Origin: Magicicada septendecula | Taxonomy: Eukaryota; Arthropoda; Insecta; Hemiptera; Cicadidae | Reading direction: 5' to 3' | NCBI GenBank assembly: GCA_034769895.1 | Contig: CM068367.1 | Span: 118,767,927 to 118,831,926 of the forward strand | DNA length: 64,000 nt | The notes under the pieces: generated by a model | What the model was told of the DNA's origin: nothing | Database searches by the model: none | Seen by the model: the letters and a program-made list of their open reading frames with translations, nothing else | Translations under genes and position numbers: made by a program | Shown: in pieces, positions 46,620 through 58,072 of the stretch | How positions within the stretch are numbered: position 1 is the stretch's first letter | Layout of the letters: every line of letters starts with the position of its first letter

Positions 46620-47277
46620 TAGTTTTCTTTCTCTCTTTATTTGTCATAGCGCTCGTTGCTTATAATGAATCGAAGAGGGATGGTTACAGTTCAGTTAGCA
46701 CGAGTTCTCCACAACTATTTTTCATTTCTATCGTTGTCGTTGGTTTCTTTTGTATCCATTAATCATAGCAGCGGTTGTAATAGTAGCAGCAGCAGCATTA
46801 AAGCAGTCGACGAGTAACCGCCTCTTCTTTTGAAGAAGACTCGGGCATCCTACGTGTGTAAAACCTTTACAGAACGCGACGGTGAAGCACACAGATGAGA
46901 TGAGAGGCGTTCGCTGTGGACGTTTATGTGGTGATACATTATTGATTATCGCAGCATACTCGTCGTACTGACGGCGACATTAGGATCTCGACATTGTTTT
47001 AACGTCGACAGACTTTGGTGAGGCTGTTGTTTTTATCCAGGTTATGATCAGTACCCCTAATGGCGAATTGCATTTTTCCTTATATATTTTATCTTTTTTT
47101 CCCAATTTCGTCCATATCTGTTGTTTGTGTGTGCGTGGGCGCACGCGCGCGTCGTTTTATATAGAACTTTATTACGATACGCTAGCTTTGATTATATATT
47201 TTCATATATAGTGAGACATTGTCGGTCCTTGTATCTTTAAACATTAGTGGTGATGGAATATGTGTGTCATAATTTGA
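46620..47277. other. Unassigned sequence
   Basis: AGC-rich spots and a GC-alternating run (GCGCACGCGCGCG, about 47138-47150). No gene recognised. Confidence 0.4.
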
Positions 47278-47887
47278 AAAATCGGTATGGAGAACCATGT
47301 TCTAAGATTTATATTTAAAATCATTTAATTGAATTCGGTTCGATAATTTCTAACAAGTTAGGTGTGTTCCTTGTAAATCGAGTTTTATGTTTGACAAATT
47401 GAAATGAAATATTTCCATAGAAACTACTTTTTTGCCGACAACGTAGTACACACATAAGAAAATTACCCCCTCCCTCTTCAACTACCCTTTTCATTTATAG
47501 ATATTTCATCTACCTTTCTACAGAGGATTATTATGACATTCTTGTAAGGCTACATTATTTATCAAAATTAAGTACTTTACCATTGTTAAAACATAAAAAG
47601 TTGCAAGTAAACAACCCCTTCTCTTTAACCGATCTTCACCAAAATCAATAGGCTTTGAGTCCTCTACAACTCGGGCACATATGCAAAAAATTATTTGATT
47701 CTGTTTGAATTTGCGGCAGTTATCGGTCGCCATAGAAAAAATTCCACACACACGCACACGCACACGCGCACACACGCACATTTTTGAAAAATGACTTCTT
47801 AATTTTTGAGGGTAGTACAATCAGAATCTGCTCTTATTTCGAACACGATTTTTTTCGCGATCACCTTACGGAACATGGAAGTAAAAA
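47278..47887 (+). mobile_element. Compact satellite-bearing element with a single unit
   Basis: The 5' module starts near ATCGGTATGGAGAACCAT (47281) and continues through AAGATTTATATTTAAAATC and the CCCTCCCTCTTCAACTA block. One satellite unit follows (anchor about 47604). The 3' module has ACACGCACACG simple sequence, TTTTTGAAAAATGAC, TTTTTGAGGGTAGTA and finally GGAACATGGAAGTAAAA. It shows the complete order of parts with the repeat present once. It lies 4 kb from the large arrays. Confidence 0.8.
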
Positions 47888-48054
47888 ACAGAGTTTAGGC
47901 ATTATTGATGTAATGTCATTAAAACAACCAAATAATTTGAAAAACATTAAAAAATAAATATAACCAACAGTACTGTATCACTCCATCAGCAGAGTCAGAT
48001 AATTAGATAGAATTAAATTAAACTATTTACGGTACTTTGCAGAACCCGTGTCTT

Positions 48055-48653
48055 CTTTAAGTACCGTCTTCTCTGAGAAGTTTGGCAACCATCACAGCGA
48101 TCCAGATTTTAGATACAGCTGCTCTGAATAAATCGATTGAGGTAGACTGGAACCATTCTCTTATACAGTATTATGCAACTGGGAAATACGCATTCTTCCC
48201 GACTTCTTCTGCCTTGTATTCTTAACTGTAGAAGTTGATATTGTTCTGCGTTTATTATACTGTTCAGGTATTGGAGATTATTTATTTTTATAATGATCAT
48301 CACTTCCATTTTTTCCTCATTCTCCTCAGTATTCGTTATTTGTGACTTTATCTCTCTAACTAATTCTCAAGGGACTTCTGTAAACCCATATTTCAAACGC
48401 ATCTAGTTTCATCTCGGTGGTTTTATGTAAAGTGTAGGCTTCCAAACCATAAAAAGCGTTGAGAATACGTATGTCCTCAACAGTCTTATTCTAAGATTCA
48501 GAATGAGGTTTCCTCATTCGACTGAAGACACTATTCGCCTTGTCTTACTCTTGATTTTATCTCTTCCGTGTATTCATTTTTTTCATTTACTAACGTACCC
48601 AGATATTTATATTTTTCTACTCTATGTATTTACTCACTCTCAAGGACCATATT
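48055..48653 (-). pseudogene. BovB/RTE-like LINE, 3' part of ORF2
   Basis: Minus strand in order: VEKYKYLGTLVNEKNEYTEE, IKSRVRQG, shifted pieces matching an RT thumb and tail (for example EEMKLDAFEIWVYRR-like sequence across shifts), MEVMIIIKINNLQYLNSI, YQLLQLRIQGRR, and finally LFRAAVSKIWIAVMVAK with LLREDGT. This last block is characteristic of many BovB/RTE LINE proteins in animals. There are numerous stops and shifts; the 5' side (in its own direction) is cut at the hAT MITE insertion. Confidence 0.85.
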
Positions 48654-49204
48654 CAACGGCGTATTTAGGAGGGGGGCTAACGAAACAGAATCCCCTCCGA
48701 ACGAAACAGGGGGTCGACAAAATTGACAAGGAATTTTTTTAATCTCTTAATTTTTAGAGTTTGTATTATTTTTTCAACTGTGTACGCTAATATAGTAGTA
48801 ACTATTGTTTAAGTATACAAACAGGTTTATAACACAGCATTTATAACAGTTCAATAACCCCGGAAGAAGATGTTAATAAAATGGCCAAAAAATTAAGGCG
48901 AATTAAACTCAATAATTTCAAACAGTGTAACCTCTTTTTGTTTATACAATTTTCTTGGTTTACATTTTTTTTTAGTTCAAACTATAATTACCATTTTTAA
49001 ATGGAATATGTCAACAATTGTTTGTTTGTGATAAATGTTTCAGTAGTATTTATTTTTATTACCGTTTACTTTAATGGGATTGATTTACGTTTTTCCGCCA
49101 CTTTGAAAATTATAATAACTGATTAGTCTTAACTCATGTTTTCTTTTTTATGAAGCCGACACGAGTGCCCCCCTTCCCAAGGCCAAATTCTAGATACGCC
49201 ACTG
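48654..49204. mobile_element. hAT-type MITE, copy 2
   Basis: The right end, GGCCAAATTCTAGATACGCCACTG, read in reverse starts CAGTGGCGTATCTAG like copy 1. The left end is CAACGGCGTATTTAGG. Near-identical 8-bp repeats flank it: ACCATATT (48646-48653) and ACCACATT (49205-49212). No transposase. It lies directly beside the LINE fragment. Confidence 0.85.
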
Positions 49205-49255
49205 ACCACATTGCCCCGCTGCTGTCCTGAATACATTCATGGACTTCGTTTTTCC

Positions 49256-49293
49256 AACGTTTCGAACGTTAGTTCGCTGTTTTCACTGGACTC
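49256..49293 (-). ncRNA. Degraded hammerhead-like motif
   Basis: The minus strand reads GTGAAAACAGCGAACTAACG, then TTCGAAACGTTGG. This is the pattern of the other motifs (a CTGAAGA-like box, a CGAAC/GTTCG stem, then AAACG) with a changed first box. Confidence 0.25.
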
Positions 49294-49849
49294 TACAACA
49301 CTGTATTGCAGAACTCAGTTGACAAATACATGATTCGATTATCGTGATCTGAAAATAGAAATAAAGTACACGGTGCACAGCAGACAAACTAAACGATCGT
49401 GGTTAGCTGCCGTTTTTCAAATTGTCGTAAACCCGCTGTCTGTCAGTGGTATGTTGCAGTACAGATCTGTTCCGTTGAAAAATTTAGTCCCTCAGCGGTT
49501 TAAAGGAACAGTTTTGTCACATTTCGTTACGTTTGACACATCTGAATAAGCGATTAATGTGGAAACGAATGCTATGTACAACTGGTATGGCGAACAATTT
49601 TGGGGAAGCTACGGAGGAGAAGGAGCAATTTTTGAAGTCCAGACAGCCAGATATCTGACTCTTGAAAGGGAAGAAGAAACTGAGTGTGCGCGCGGGTTTG
49701 CATTTAGTAACTTATACGATTAAGCCAGCGCCTTATCTCATGTACAGTAGGCCTACGTTTCAGGATATTGTAGTACACTGCTGTTCGGGAAACGGATCAT
49801 TCTCGTGAATCGGTTCATTTGATTCGCTCTTATAAGGGAGGAGGATCTG

Positions 49850-50560
49850 AAACCCGATTCAACTAATTTGTTTATATTGAGTCAAGTCATGTAGCCGGAT
49901 GTAGTCAAGTCATTTAGTTGTTATTTGACCACGCTTCGAGCGCTGATTAAGTGAACTGTTTTGGAATCGAGTGTTTGCTAAATTAATACGGCGAACGTGC
50001 TTATAGGCGTCGTCTCGTTCGTTTTTACTCTTAATGATCGAATCGTCCAGCCAGTGAATAAAGCGAGTTGTAACTCCCGGCTCATATAGCACTTCAGTAG
50101 TCTGTCTAGTGTCCAACCTAATGAACCGATTGAACCAGGTTCTTAGAAGCTGTATGCACTTTTTGTTAATGCATTGAGTTATTAAATTCGGAATCATTGC
50201 TGTCTGAGTCACCGATCGATACTGTATAACAAACCCCGTTAAAATGACCGAGTAACTCGACACTGGCTGTTAATGGACCGAGTTATTAGATTCTGCTCTT
50301 TTGTCGCTGTCAGATGATTTCGAAGAACCTACCGTGTTAGAATGAATAACCATGGTTGTTCGAGCCGTTTCGTTTTCTTTCGTTTTTACTGTAATAACCG
50401 GACCCGTCGGTTTGTGCAACATACAGAGTTATAGCAGTATAACAAAACCGATGGAACCGTGTGATTGTCACTCCTCTAATCCTGGCGTTTCAATCAATAT
50501 AATGAACCGAGTTATAAGATCGGTTTGTTCAATTCCAGTAGCGAACGCTTGCATCCCTCC
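49850..50560. repeat. Degenerate repeats of a GAACCGAGTTAT-like motif
   Basis: Variants such as AATGAACCGATTGAACC (about 50123), AATGACCGAGTAACTCG (about 50242), GGACCGAGTTATTAGAT (about 50277) and ATGAACCGAGTTATAAGAT (about 50504) recur at irregular spacing. They may be a decayed short-period satellite or a cluster of protein-binding sites. Confidence 0.4.
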
Positions 50561-50900
50561 CGGCAGTGTAATCTCTCTCTCTCCCTCACTCCTCACTTGC
50601 AGTGATTATATTCAGCACTCTTCTTGAGTCCTGCAAATCCAATATTCCTTCTGCGCTTTTTATGTTATTGATTCGAAAAGAAGAGGGGGAAATAAATCTT
50701 CGTCAGCGGAGATTAAACTCCCATTAATTATTTTTAATCTTTTCGCTTCTTAATTCTCGACAAACCCAACGGCAGAGGTATTCGTTTTATTTAAGTGTAA
50801 AACGGAAAGCAGAAGGAGGTGGAGGAGGAGGAGGAAGAGGAAGAGGAAGTGTAAGTACTATCTGAAAATGGAATCTGCGTGTAAATTGTAGTAGAAGTCG

Positions 50901-50902
<2 letters not shown>

Positions 50903-50933
<31 letters not shown>

Positions 50934-50939
50934 CGCGCG
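50903..50939 (+). repeat. (GT)n(GC)n microsatellite
   Basis: GT repeat of about 25 bp followed by GC repeat of about 13 bp, preceded by a GGA-rich stretch at 50815-50850. Confidence 0.9.
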
Positions 50940-51659
50940 TGGTCGCACGGGTGCGTACGCAAAAAGAGGATTTATTTTTTCTGTCGTGGGTACGGTTAGA
51001 ATTATCATCGTTGTGGCAGACGAAAAAGTTTTGTTCCACCAACCCCTTCCAGGCTCGCACACCTTGCGTTTGCTTCGTGTTTGAACAAAATTTGTTCACA
51101 CCTTTGAAGGGCTACAAGATTATCAGCGTTTTACAGAAGTCGGCTGCCATCATTTGCGGAAGTCGGATAGAGTAAGCAGAGCAGACAAAAAACAGAGACG
51201 ACCGACCAGTTTTGGAATTATGGTGTAAACTTGGAACTATTGTAAAATGTGAATCATAATAACATTTCTTTTTAAAGCTTTGTTGATAATTGCTACCTAA
51301 AACCACGATACAATCGTTCCGGTGGTCGCTGGTGTTACTAAAAGGAATATTGAGTTAAGGGAGACAGTGGCACGTTGGAAAAGTAAGTTCAGAATTACGT
51401 TCACGCTTCTTATACTTTTATTGGTTATAGTCACAACCCCTGATGATGGTGATGATTGCCAGTTTCATTGTCATTATCAGCGCTGTCGTCATGAAATTAT
51501 AAGGACATTTCAGCGAGGAGTTGCCTATTTTTTGTGCCCTTTACAGCGATATTGTTCTTTTTTGAAGAGTCAGAACAACAGAAGAATGCAACTTGATCTT
51601 GCACATTGGAAAACTGGATTTAAATCTGACTAGTAAATACGTAGATTTCAAGTATGATT

Positions 51660-52632
51660 ACTTGTGGCTTCAAAACTTTTCAGTCCGCAGACCTCCCAAA
51701 AAAATTAAAAATTTCACGGACCCCGTCTGATTTCTGAAATAAAACAAACAGTAAATATGGTATACTGTATACTCTTATATTTTAATTAAAATGTATTAAA
51801 ATCAAAATTCTCTTAACTTGAAAAATTATATTAATGATATTAGTCATAGTGTAATGTGAACAATGAAGCTGCTTTTGGACAATTATCTCTGAAATATTGG
51901 GTTTAATGTCTTATAAATTCAATATTAAGTGACTCTCGATATCAAGTTTATTTCGTAACTTCGACTCCAAGTACGTGAGCTGAGAGAATGCGGTTTCACA
52001 CAAATAAGTAAAGGGAAACACAGTTAAACACTTCAAAGTTTGCGAGTTCAGGATAGACAGTCATCACATATAACCAGACGTCAGCTAGCTATAATTGCGG
52101 AAACTGTAATTTTAATGAACTGTCAGTTGAAAGTTCTGCCTGTGAATCTTCTACTTGTAGTGTTAGAGAGAGATTAGTTGTTGCTCCAAATGAGACTTAA
52201 TAACGTTGAGTATCTTTTTGGAACATTTGGAATAAATGAAACTTTGGAACATTTTCCCCTGACATCTGGACGCAATCTGCTATAAAATGGAATTGTTCGA
52301 ATATTTCAGAGACTAATTTCTGAATCCACAGCTTTAATTTTCTTATCATCCCTTTGGTTTTATCTCGAACCTGGAAAATAGTGATCCCTGTAGGCTTAAA
52401 GTGAGTTCATTCAGATGACTGAAGATATCAGCAAGGTATGATAGCTTCAAAATCCAGTTAAAGTCATGAATCCTGACTAAGGTTGAAGTTGGAATCAAAT
52501 AAATAGAGCTTTACTTCATCCGTCAAAAAAAAAACTAACATTTCGAGCACAAAAAACGGAAACAATTACGTTTTTTTTCCGCAGATCCCCTGATACATTG
52601 TCGCGGACCCTACTTTGGGAACTACTGCTGTA
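51660..52632 (-). mobile_element. hAT DNA transposon remnant with transposase C-terminus
   Basis: The right end, read in reverse, is CAGCAGTAGTTCCCAAAGTA followed by GGGTCCGCG; the left end has TTCAAAACTTTTCAGTCCGC. Together these resemble the hAT ends of the 'CAGTGGTTCCCAAACT...GGTCCGCGGACC' type. Between them the minus strand holds the C-terminal half of a hAT transposase. I could not find a matching 8-bp target duplication, so the exact ends are uncertain by a few bases. Confidence 0.8.
51790..52500 (-). pseudogene. hAT transposase C-terminal fragment (ZBED5/SCAND3-like)
   Basis: Minus strand in order: ILKLSYLADIFSHLNELTLS then LQGS; IKPKGMIRKLKLWIQKLVSE; a region with LKLQFPQL, DVWLYVMTVYPELANFEVFN; and in a shifted frame FPFTYLCETAFSQLTYLES followed by KLRNKLDIESHL. 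The last block is the hAT C-terminal dimerisation domain, very close in pattern to the ZBED5/SCAND3/FAM200 group. The N-terminal BED finger and most of the RNase-H-like catalytic core are absent. Several stops and at least two shifts are present, so no enzyme is made. Confidence 0.88.
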
Positions 52633-52974
52633 GTTCATACTATTAATAAGAGATCTTATTAATGTAGCTCTGGGTACTACATTTGTCAAGAATAAACGTA
52701 ACTGAATATTTAGTGTGGCTTGCGAGGACAGGCGTAAATACACGTAGCTGGTGGTTTGAAGATGGACACGAAAACACATCCCCCCCCACTTCTGAGGTTG
52801 ATCAGCACTTTAATTATAACGTGACAGAACAACGTTACATTACGGCTGTTATAAGAAATGGTCTTTTCCGCTGTAAACGGTCAAAACGTAATAATGGGCT
52901 TCCATTGAATAGCGTGATAGTTATCGTGGTATAAGAATCATTGAACAACCGAAAAGAGTACTCAGTTTTGACTC

Positions 52975-53510
52975 TATCGTTTAGCATTTGTCTGTCTGTC
53001 TGTCTGTCTGTCTGGTGTGTGTCTCACGATAACGTTTGATCGCTTCAACCGGTTTTCGGAAAACTTGGCATGCATGTCCATACTTTCATCCTTATAGAAT
53101 CCTATTCTTTTGAGATTGAGCCCTCCCAAAGTAGGTGGATGGAAGGCAAAAGTGTGGGAGGGGGCACAGTTGTAAAAAAAATCCATATAGGGTATCATAG
53201 TGAAGAGAATTTAAGCCGCAATCTGAATATAGTTTTCATTTTTGTAAGTTTCAAAATTTTTGGGCGTCAGGGTCCAAAAAATGGGTAAAAAGTTTGCTAA
53301 AATCGCAAAAATTCGTGAAGGGTATCAGATTAAACAGAATTTTAGCTAATATATGAATGTAGTGTTAAATTTGGAAGTTTCAACATTTTGGGACCCCCAA
53401 AAAAAGATCCAATATTTGAAAAAAAAAAATGAAAATCTAGCACGGAATCAGACGAAAAGTAATTGTAGCTGGAATCCGAATGTTTCGAATTTTTAGTCGT
53501 TATTTTATGA
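52975..53510 (+). repeat. Dispersed repeat R53, plus-strand copy
   Basis: A (TGTC)n run (52988-53012), then CACGATAACGTTTGATCGC, AAACTTGGCATGCATGT, CCTCCCAAAGTAGG and AAAATCGCAAAAATTCG. The blocks are colinear with the minus strand of 5440-6970. This copy lacks the TIR element found in the other. No coding frame. Confidence 0.75.
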
Positions 53511-54156
53511 TTGTATGCTCTACAATTATTATATTACTAAAGAAATGATAGAGAAATAAGAATTTCTGTATTGTATCCTGTAATGGAGTAATTATACGTA
53601 TAATATCGAAATTTGTGTAACTGGGAAGAAATGTACTATGTTAAAGTAGTGAGTGATTTCTGCAATTTAGGAAACATACTAGTTAATAAGTCATATTTTC
53701 ATTATGCTCATTGAATGACAAAAAGATTGCAGTCTTCCGACAGGTTTGTAAACGTTTTTTTTGACGTCGTTCGTGTTTCTGTGATATCAGTATTTCGCTG
53801 AGCTTCTTTGTGCGTTTGGATTTTTGTTTTGTTTTAAAAGTAGCATACGGTTCTCTATGTATGCAGTAGCACATCGTTATTTCAAGAATTTCAACACGCT
53901 AGCCTCGCATTTTTCTTGTGTTGAATACCTTTCCACTTTCCTAGAGGAAGACGACTAGGTAAACATATTGTTGGGTGTACATTCTGCCTCAGTTTTTTCC
54001 GTTTTTTTATTGTGTTCATACTTTAACAAAATATGTGCACTATCTGTAGCCTATATTGGTAGTCGTTTTACCCGAGATACGATCACAAATATGCTGTGTG
54101 TGTGTGCGCGCGCGCGCGTGTTCACTGTGATGCACTGTGAAAAATCTCCTTTTTTT

Positions 54157-54255
54157 AATTTTCTATTGTATTGTATTTATTGTTCATAGCCTAAAGGTAC
54201 CATAGACTATGGTACCTTTAAGCTATGAACAATAAATACAATACAATAGAAAATT
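54157..54255. repeat. Near-perfect palindrome with 49-bp arms
   Basis: Left arm 54157-54205 and right arm 54207-54255 are inverted copies with a single mismatch and a 1-base centre at 54206. The arms contain TTGTATTTATTGTTCATAGC / GCTATGAACAATAAATACAA. The right arm is the start of the repeat also found at 17073-17185. Confidence 0.95.
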
Positions 54256-54321
54256 GAGATTATAGATACCATTAGTAAACAATAAGTGTGTGTATATTAT
54301 AAATACATCACATTATCATTA
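54214..54321 (+). repeat. Dispersed repeat, copy 2 (see 17073-17185)
   Basis: From ACCTTTAAGCTATGAACAAT to CACATTATCATTAG this is nearly identical to copy 1 over about 108 bp, so the two copies are fairly young. Confidence 0.85.
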
Positions 54322-55149
54322 GCTCCTTTTTTTGTTTATATCATCCACGACAGTCATATTCAAAAATTCTTAGGTAGTTGTTCTATTGGTTGAATAATGT
54401 TCTGTATGTGTATATTTCACTCCGACCAACTTGTTGCCGACGTTTTGTCTCAAAATTTCTCAGTAATAAATTATTCGCAATGAAATAAGTCCGTGTGAGG
54501 GAAGTTATTTAAATATTGAAATTATTGGATCCTTCGTGGGCGACATGCTTAGAAAGCCAGTGGCACGTACCATTTCCCAGTCGCAATTCTGACTTCCCTG
54601 TTTGGAGCCGCTGAAAAATGTGGCCACCTCTTTAAGCGTCATGACGATAGATCGTACGGTTCTCCCACGCGTATCGAATTCGTATCCTCTCTCGCCGGAC
54701 ACCAGAATGCAGGTAAACGGGGGTAGAAACCATTGCCTAAGAATTTTATTGGATTGGAATATTTATGGGAGTTAGTTGGGGGGGGGGGGGTCCTCTCCGG
54801 TTTTCTCGCACTGGCAACTCAGAGAATAGGTATCAGTAGACTTTTCTGAAACGTCAATCGGAAATAGTCTTTGACTGAATTTGTATGAAGGAAGTTATTT
54901 AATCGTGGGAATCATTGGCCTGAATTTAGAAGTAGCCTACATGTTGGGTTAAGCTGAAAACGTGCGAGACAATAAGAGTCGAAATCGCAACATAAGAAGT
55001 TATAATTAATTCACACGTTTTCTTCTTCTTCTTCTTCTGTTCTTTTCATTAACACAGGTGTTTTACAATTGTATCTAGTTAATGACCGAACCTCGGTAAA
55101 CCTTTCGTTATGTATTAATTCACTACCACTGTTAAACTAAGAAGTGTCA

Positions 55150-55600
55150 AACTACTTGTGGCACCGACGCTGTATAATTTGGTAGCACTTTGGTAGTCTT
55201 TTAGTTGTCTGACTAAATCCATATTACTAAAACAGCCTGAAGATTATCATTCGGAAGCCTTTGATGTACCAGTTGTTCTTAATTGCGGAGTACTTGTCAG
55301 AACTATTCCTATGCACCATCGAATCGCACCGTGCACCAATCAGATTGCACCGTTAGCAAGTTGAGCTAACTATTTTGAATCCACGTTGCCACAATTAGTA
55401 TTCATCAACCGCAGCTTATCGTCTTCAATGGAACGGACCCATTCACTTGCAGAAACATGTTAACAACGTAGTTTTTTAATAATAGCACTCATTCGAGAAA
55501 AAAATTAATTACAACGATAGCAGTTGCTTTGACGCCGACGGGTAACATGTTAAATGAGAGGGCTATACCATTCAGTCACTTGACCGCGGACGTAACCATC
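55150..55600 (+). repeat. Dispersed repeat R55, copy 2
   Basis: Shares GGAAGCCTTTGATG, GTGCACCAATCAGATTG, ACCGTTAGCAAG, GTTGCCACAATTAG and AGCAGTTGCTTTGA with 8720-10020, in the same order and uninterrupted. The CCAAT motif and lack of frames suggest a promoter-bearing repeat end. Confidence 0.65.
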
Positions 55601-55709
55601 CAAAGACCAGCCGTATCCACACCGTAATGAAGGAAATAGGATTTACGTGAATCCAAATAATGCAAAAAATGGTAGAGCAGTAGGCGCAGATGCACTATGT
55701 ATATACAAC

Positions 55710-55711
<2 letters not shown>

Positions 55712-55770
<59 letters not shown>
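55712..55770 (+). repeat. (GA)n microsatellite
   Basis: Uninterrupted GA repeat of about 58 bp. Confidence 0.95.
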
Positions 55771-55772
<2 letters not shown>

Positions 55773-56149
55773 AGCCGCGGTCATGTGATACAACTGACGT
55801 AATAGGTAGTGTCTCTTCAATATACAATGATGATTTGCTTTTTATCTCAGGCGCGCAACACAAATGTGTGTAAGCTCTTCTCTTCCATTCATTTTGTTTG
55901 CTAGCTCTCCGTTTTACAGAACTCATATTGAACTGTTAGAAAGGGAGTGCGCTATAGAGCTATTGTTTCCTCCCGTCAGAAGTTATCTACCACCATAATA
56001 CCACACGTAACAAACATCGCCGTTTGGTAGCTGCATAATGCCACTTACATAGACAGCCATGAATTACAGTACTTTATTGTGTATAATATTCGTTGAAGTG
56101 TCTGTTTTGTGCCAAAATTTTGTATTTTATTCGTTTTGGTTTGTCACTA

Positions 56150-56640
56150 ACACGAGCGTAAAGTCTGCACCGTTGGACCGCCGCTGGAGCGCGTATTTAT
56201 TTTCAAATTGAATAATTACGCGTGGGGTGAGAGGGTGGCAGGCAGGCAGTCAGTCAGGGATGGTTACCGATTGTCACGTTCAGGGGTTGATAAGCTTCAT
56301 GTGCATGCGTTGCGCCGCCGCCCTTTGTTTTATTTTCACAACGTCACGTTTGTTATGCAAGCGACGGGGTAATTTCGGAGGGTCGTTATTTAGCGGGCAC
56401 GCCGACAAGTGTGTGTGTGTGGAGCGAGCGCATCAGAATGCACATGCAGTTTTTGTAAACAACGGTAATAACGACGAACGACGACGGGCCGCGGCCGACG
56501 CGAGAGCGCGCGTACGCGTGTATTCACGCAGACATTGCACGTGGAAATGTTGGATACATATAGCCTACGATACAGCGCCCACCGCGAATTCCCCGATTGT
56601 TATCGTCGCATGGCTGAGCCCATACACCGGCACAGGTTTT
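56150..56640. promoter_or_regulatory. CpG-rich block, possible regulatory island
   Basis: High CpG content (GCGCCGCCGCCC, GGGCCGCGGCCGACGCGAG, GCGCGCGTACGCG) in an AT-rich surrounding. A 147-codon plus-strand frame (56227-56670) crosses it, but frames lengthen by chance in GC-rich DNA and this one shows no domain. A promoter or first-exon island is possible. Confidence 0.25.
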
Positions 56641-57156
56641 CTCCCGTTGCTGAAAAAACCGCCCAATTAAAAAACGCCAGTTATTTTTCTTTCTCGTGTC
56701 GCTGTTCTTTTGTAACAACCACCGTTTTTGTACACCGTTATGTCTGCTTCTACTATGTTTGTGTACATTACGTTGGGTCGTTGATAAGTAATTTAATAAA
56801 TGCTTTTAGGCGTATGATAGTAGTTGCTGCCATATCAGGTTATCTCAATTTTGTTAGGTTATTATTATTATTATTATTAATTAGTGATAATATTGTCAAT
56901 AAACCCCTAGCGAGAGCTAGGGACTTCTCCCCTTCTCATGCTTCGACTGACTTAGTAATTATTCTTCTCTGTTTTTCTTGTAACGTAGTAAGGGGGACCA
57001 GCCACAGTTAAATGTGGGAAATGGACAACAATCCTACGGTCGGAAAAGAAAATTTTCCCCAACGACGCCAGGGTCGGAATGAAACCTAGAGCAGGACCTG
57101 AGACTCAAAATTAGCACTGCTACCACAGTGCTTAGTCTACAGGACTGACAACGTCC

Positions 57157-57567
57157 TTGCAAGAATTTTTTCGTACTCCGAAGTCTGAAGGGAAGGGAAT
57201 AAGTCGGATGGCTGAACTGTTTATGGTTATGGAACCAATAAAGGTAAATACATTGGTAGAAACGAAACTGTTGATTTTGACAACCTGGACTGTGAGGGAC
57301 GTCGCTCACAGAGGCATAGAATTCTGTTGTTGCTTGACGGAGAGACAATTAAATATTGTAGCCATTACGAAGTTCAAAGGTACAGCATGTGTAGAGGATT
57401 GTATGTTGTTGTGTAGTGTGTTTTTGGCAGAGTACGAGAGCTTGTTCTGGAGTGGGAATATTGGTAGACCAGAAATGTTTACCGATAGTATGTATGCCCC
57501 AGAGTTTATTGACCCAGTCTTTCGCAGTAGATCAACGACGGTACATCTTTTCGTGAGACAAATATGA
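57157..57567 (+). other. 136-codon open frame, not recognised
   Basis: It begins MQEFFRTPKSEGKGISRMAE and has no signal peptide, repeats or known motif. An overlapping 120-codon frame on the minus strand is as long, which argues against either being real. The last 45 bp (ACGACGGTACATCTTTT...) recur at about 57876, so this segment is probably repeat-derived. Confidence 0.15.
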
Positions 57568-57960
57568 AAAGTTTGGTAGTCAGTGTGACTTTTCTGTTCT
57601 GTTCGCACGTGTCTCTCTCTCCCATCTACCTTTTCTCTTTCCCTCGGTCTGCTTCTAATTGCCACCATTCTGTCAACCTCCTTATCATTAGCTCTGGGTG
57701 TTATTTCCTACTTGTGGTAAAGTCATCTTACTATCTGTGTGCTTTGGTATATCTAATTTTTGCTCCATACAAATCTTCTCTATGTTGTGGCTTCTTAGAC
57801 GTTGTACTTATTATTGGTGTTTCCTTGATATCAGGTCTTTTTATCAGGGCCAATAGTCGGTCGTAGTGAATCACACGACGGTACATCTTTTAGTGGGACA
57901 CATATTAAAAGTAAACGCAGTTTAATAGTCAGTGTGATTTATAGAGGGTGGAATTTTGTT
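57540..57960 (+). repeat. Short direct repeat pair, about 340 bp apart
   Basis: ACGACGGTACATCTTTTCGTG with AGACAAATATGAAAAGT at 57535 recurs as ACGACGGTACATCTTTTAGTG with GGACACATATTAAAAGT at 57876. Both are followed by TAGTCAGTGTGA. Confidence 0.8.
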
Positions 57961-58072
57961 TTGTTAGTCGCTCGGAATGAAAACGGCCAGTCTTCTGAGG
58001 TGGCCGCACATCTGCCTTTTCCGCTACACAGGCATCGTGTAGACTGGACGAATGGAACGTCAAGCGTCGACT

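Noticed and set aside
56227-56670. 147-codon frame in the CpG-rich block as a gene
   Set aside because: No domain, no splice context and a biased composition expected of GC-rich DNA. Kept only as a possible regulatory island.
57157-57668. Overlapping 136- and 120-codon frames as a gene pair
   Set aside because: No recognisable domain on either strand, mutual overlap, and the edge is a repeated segment.
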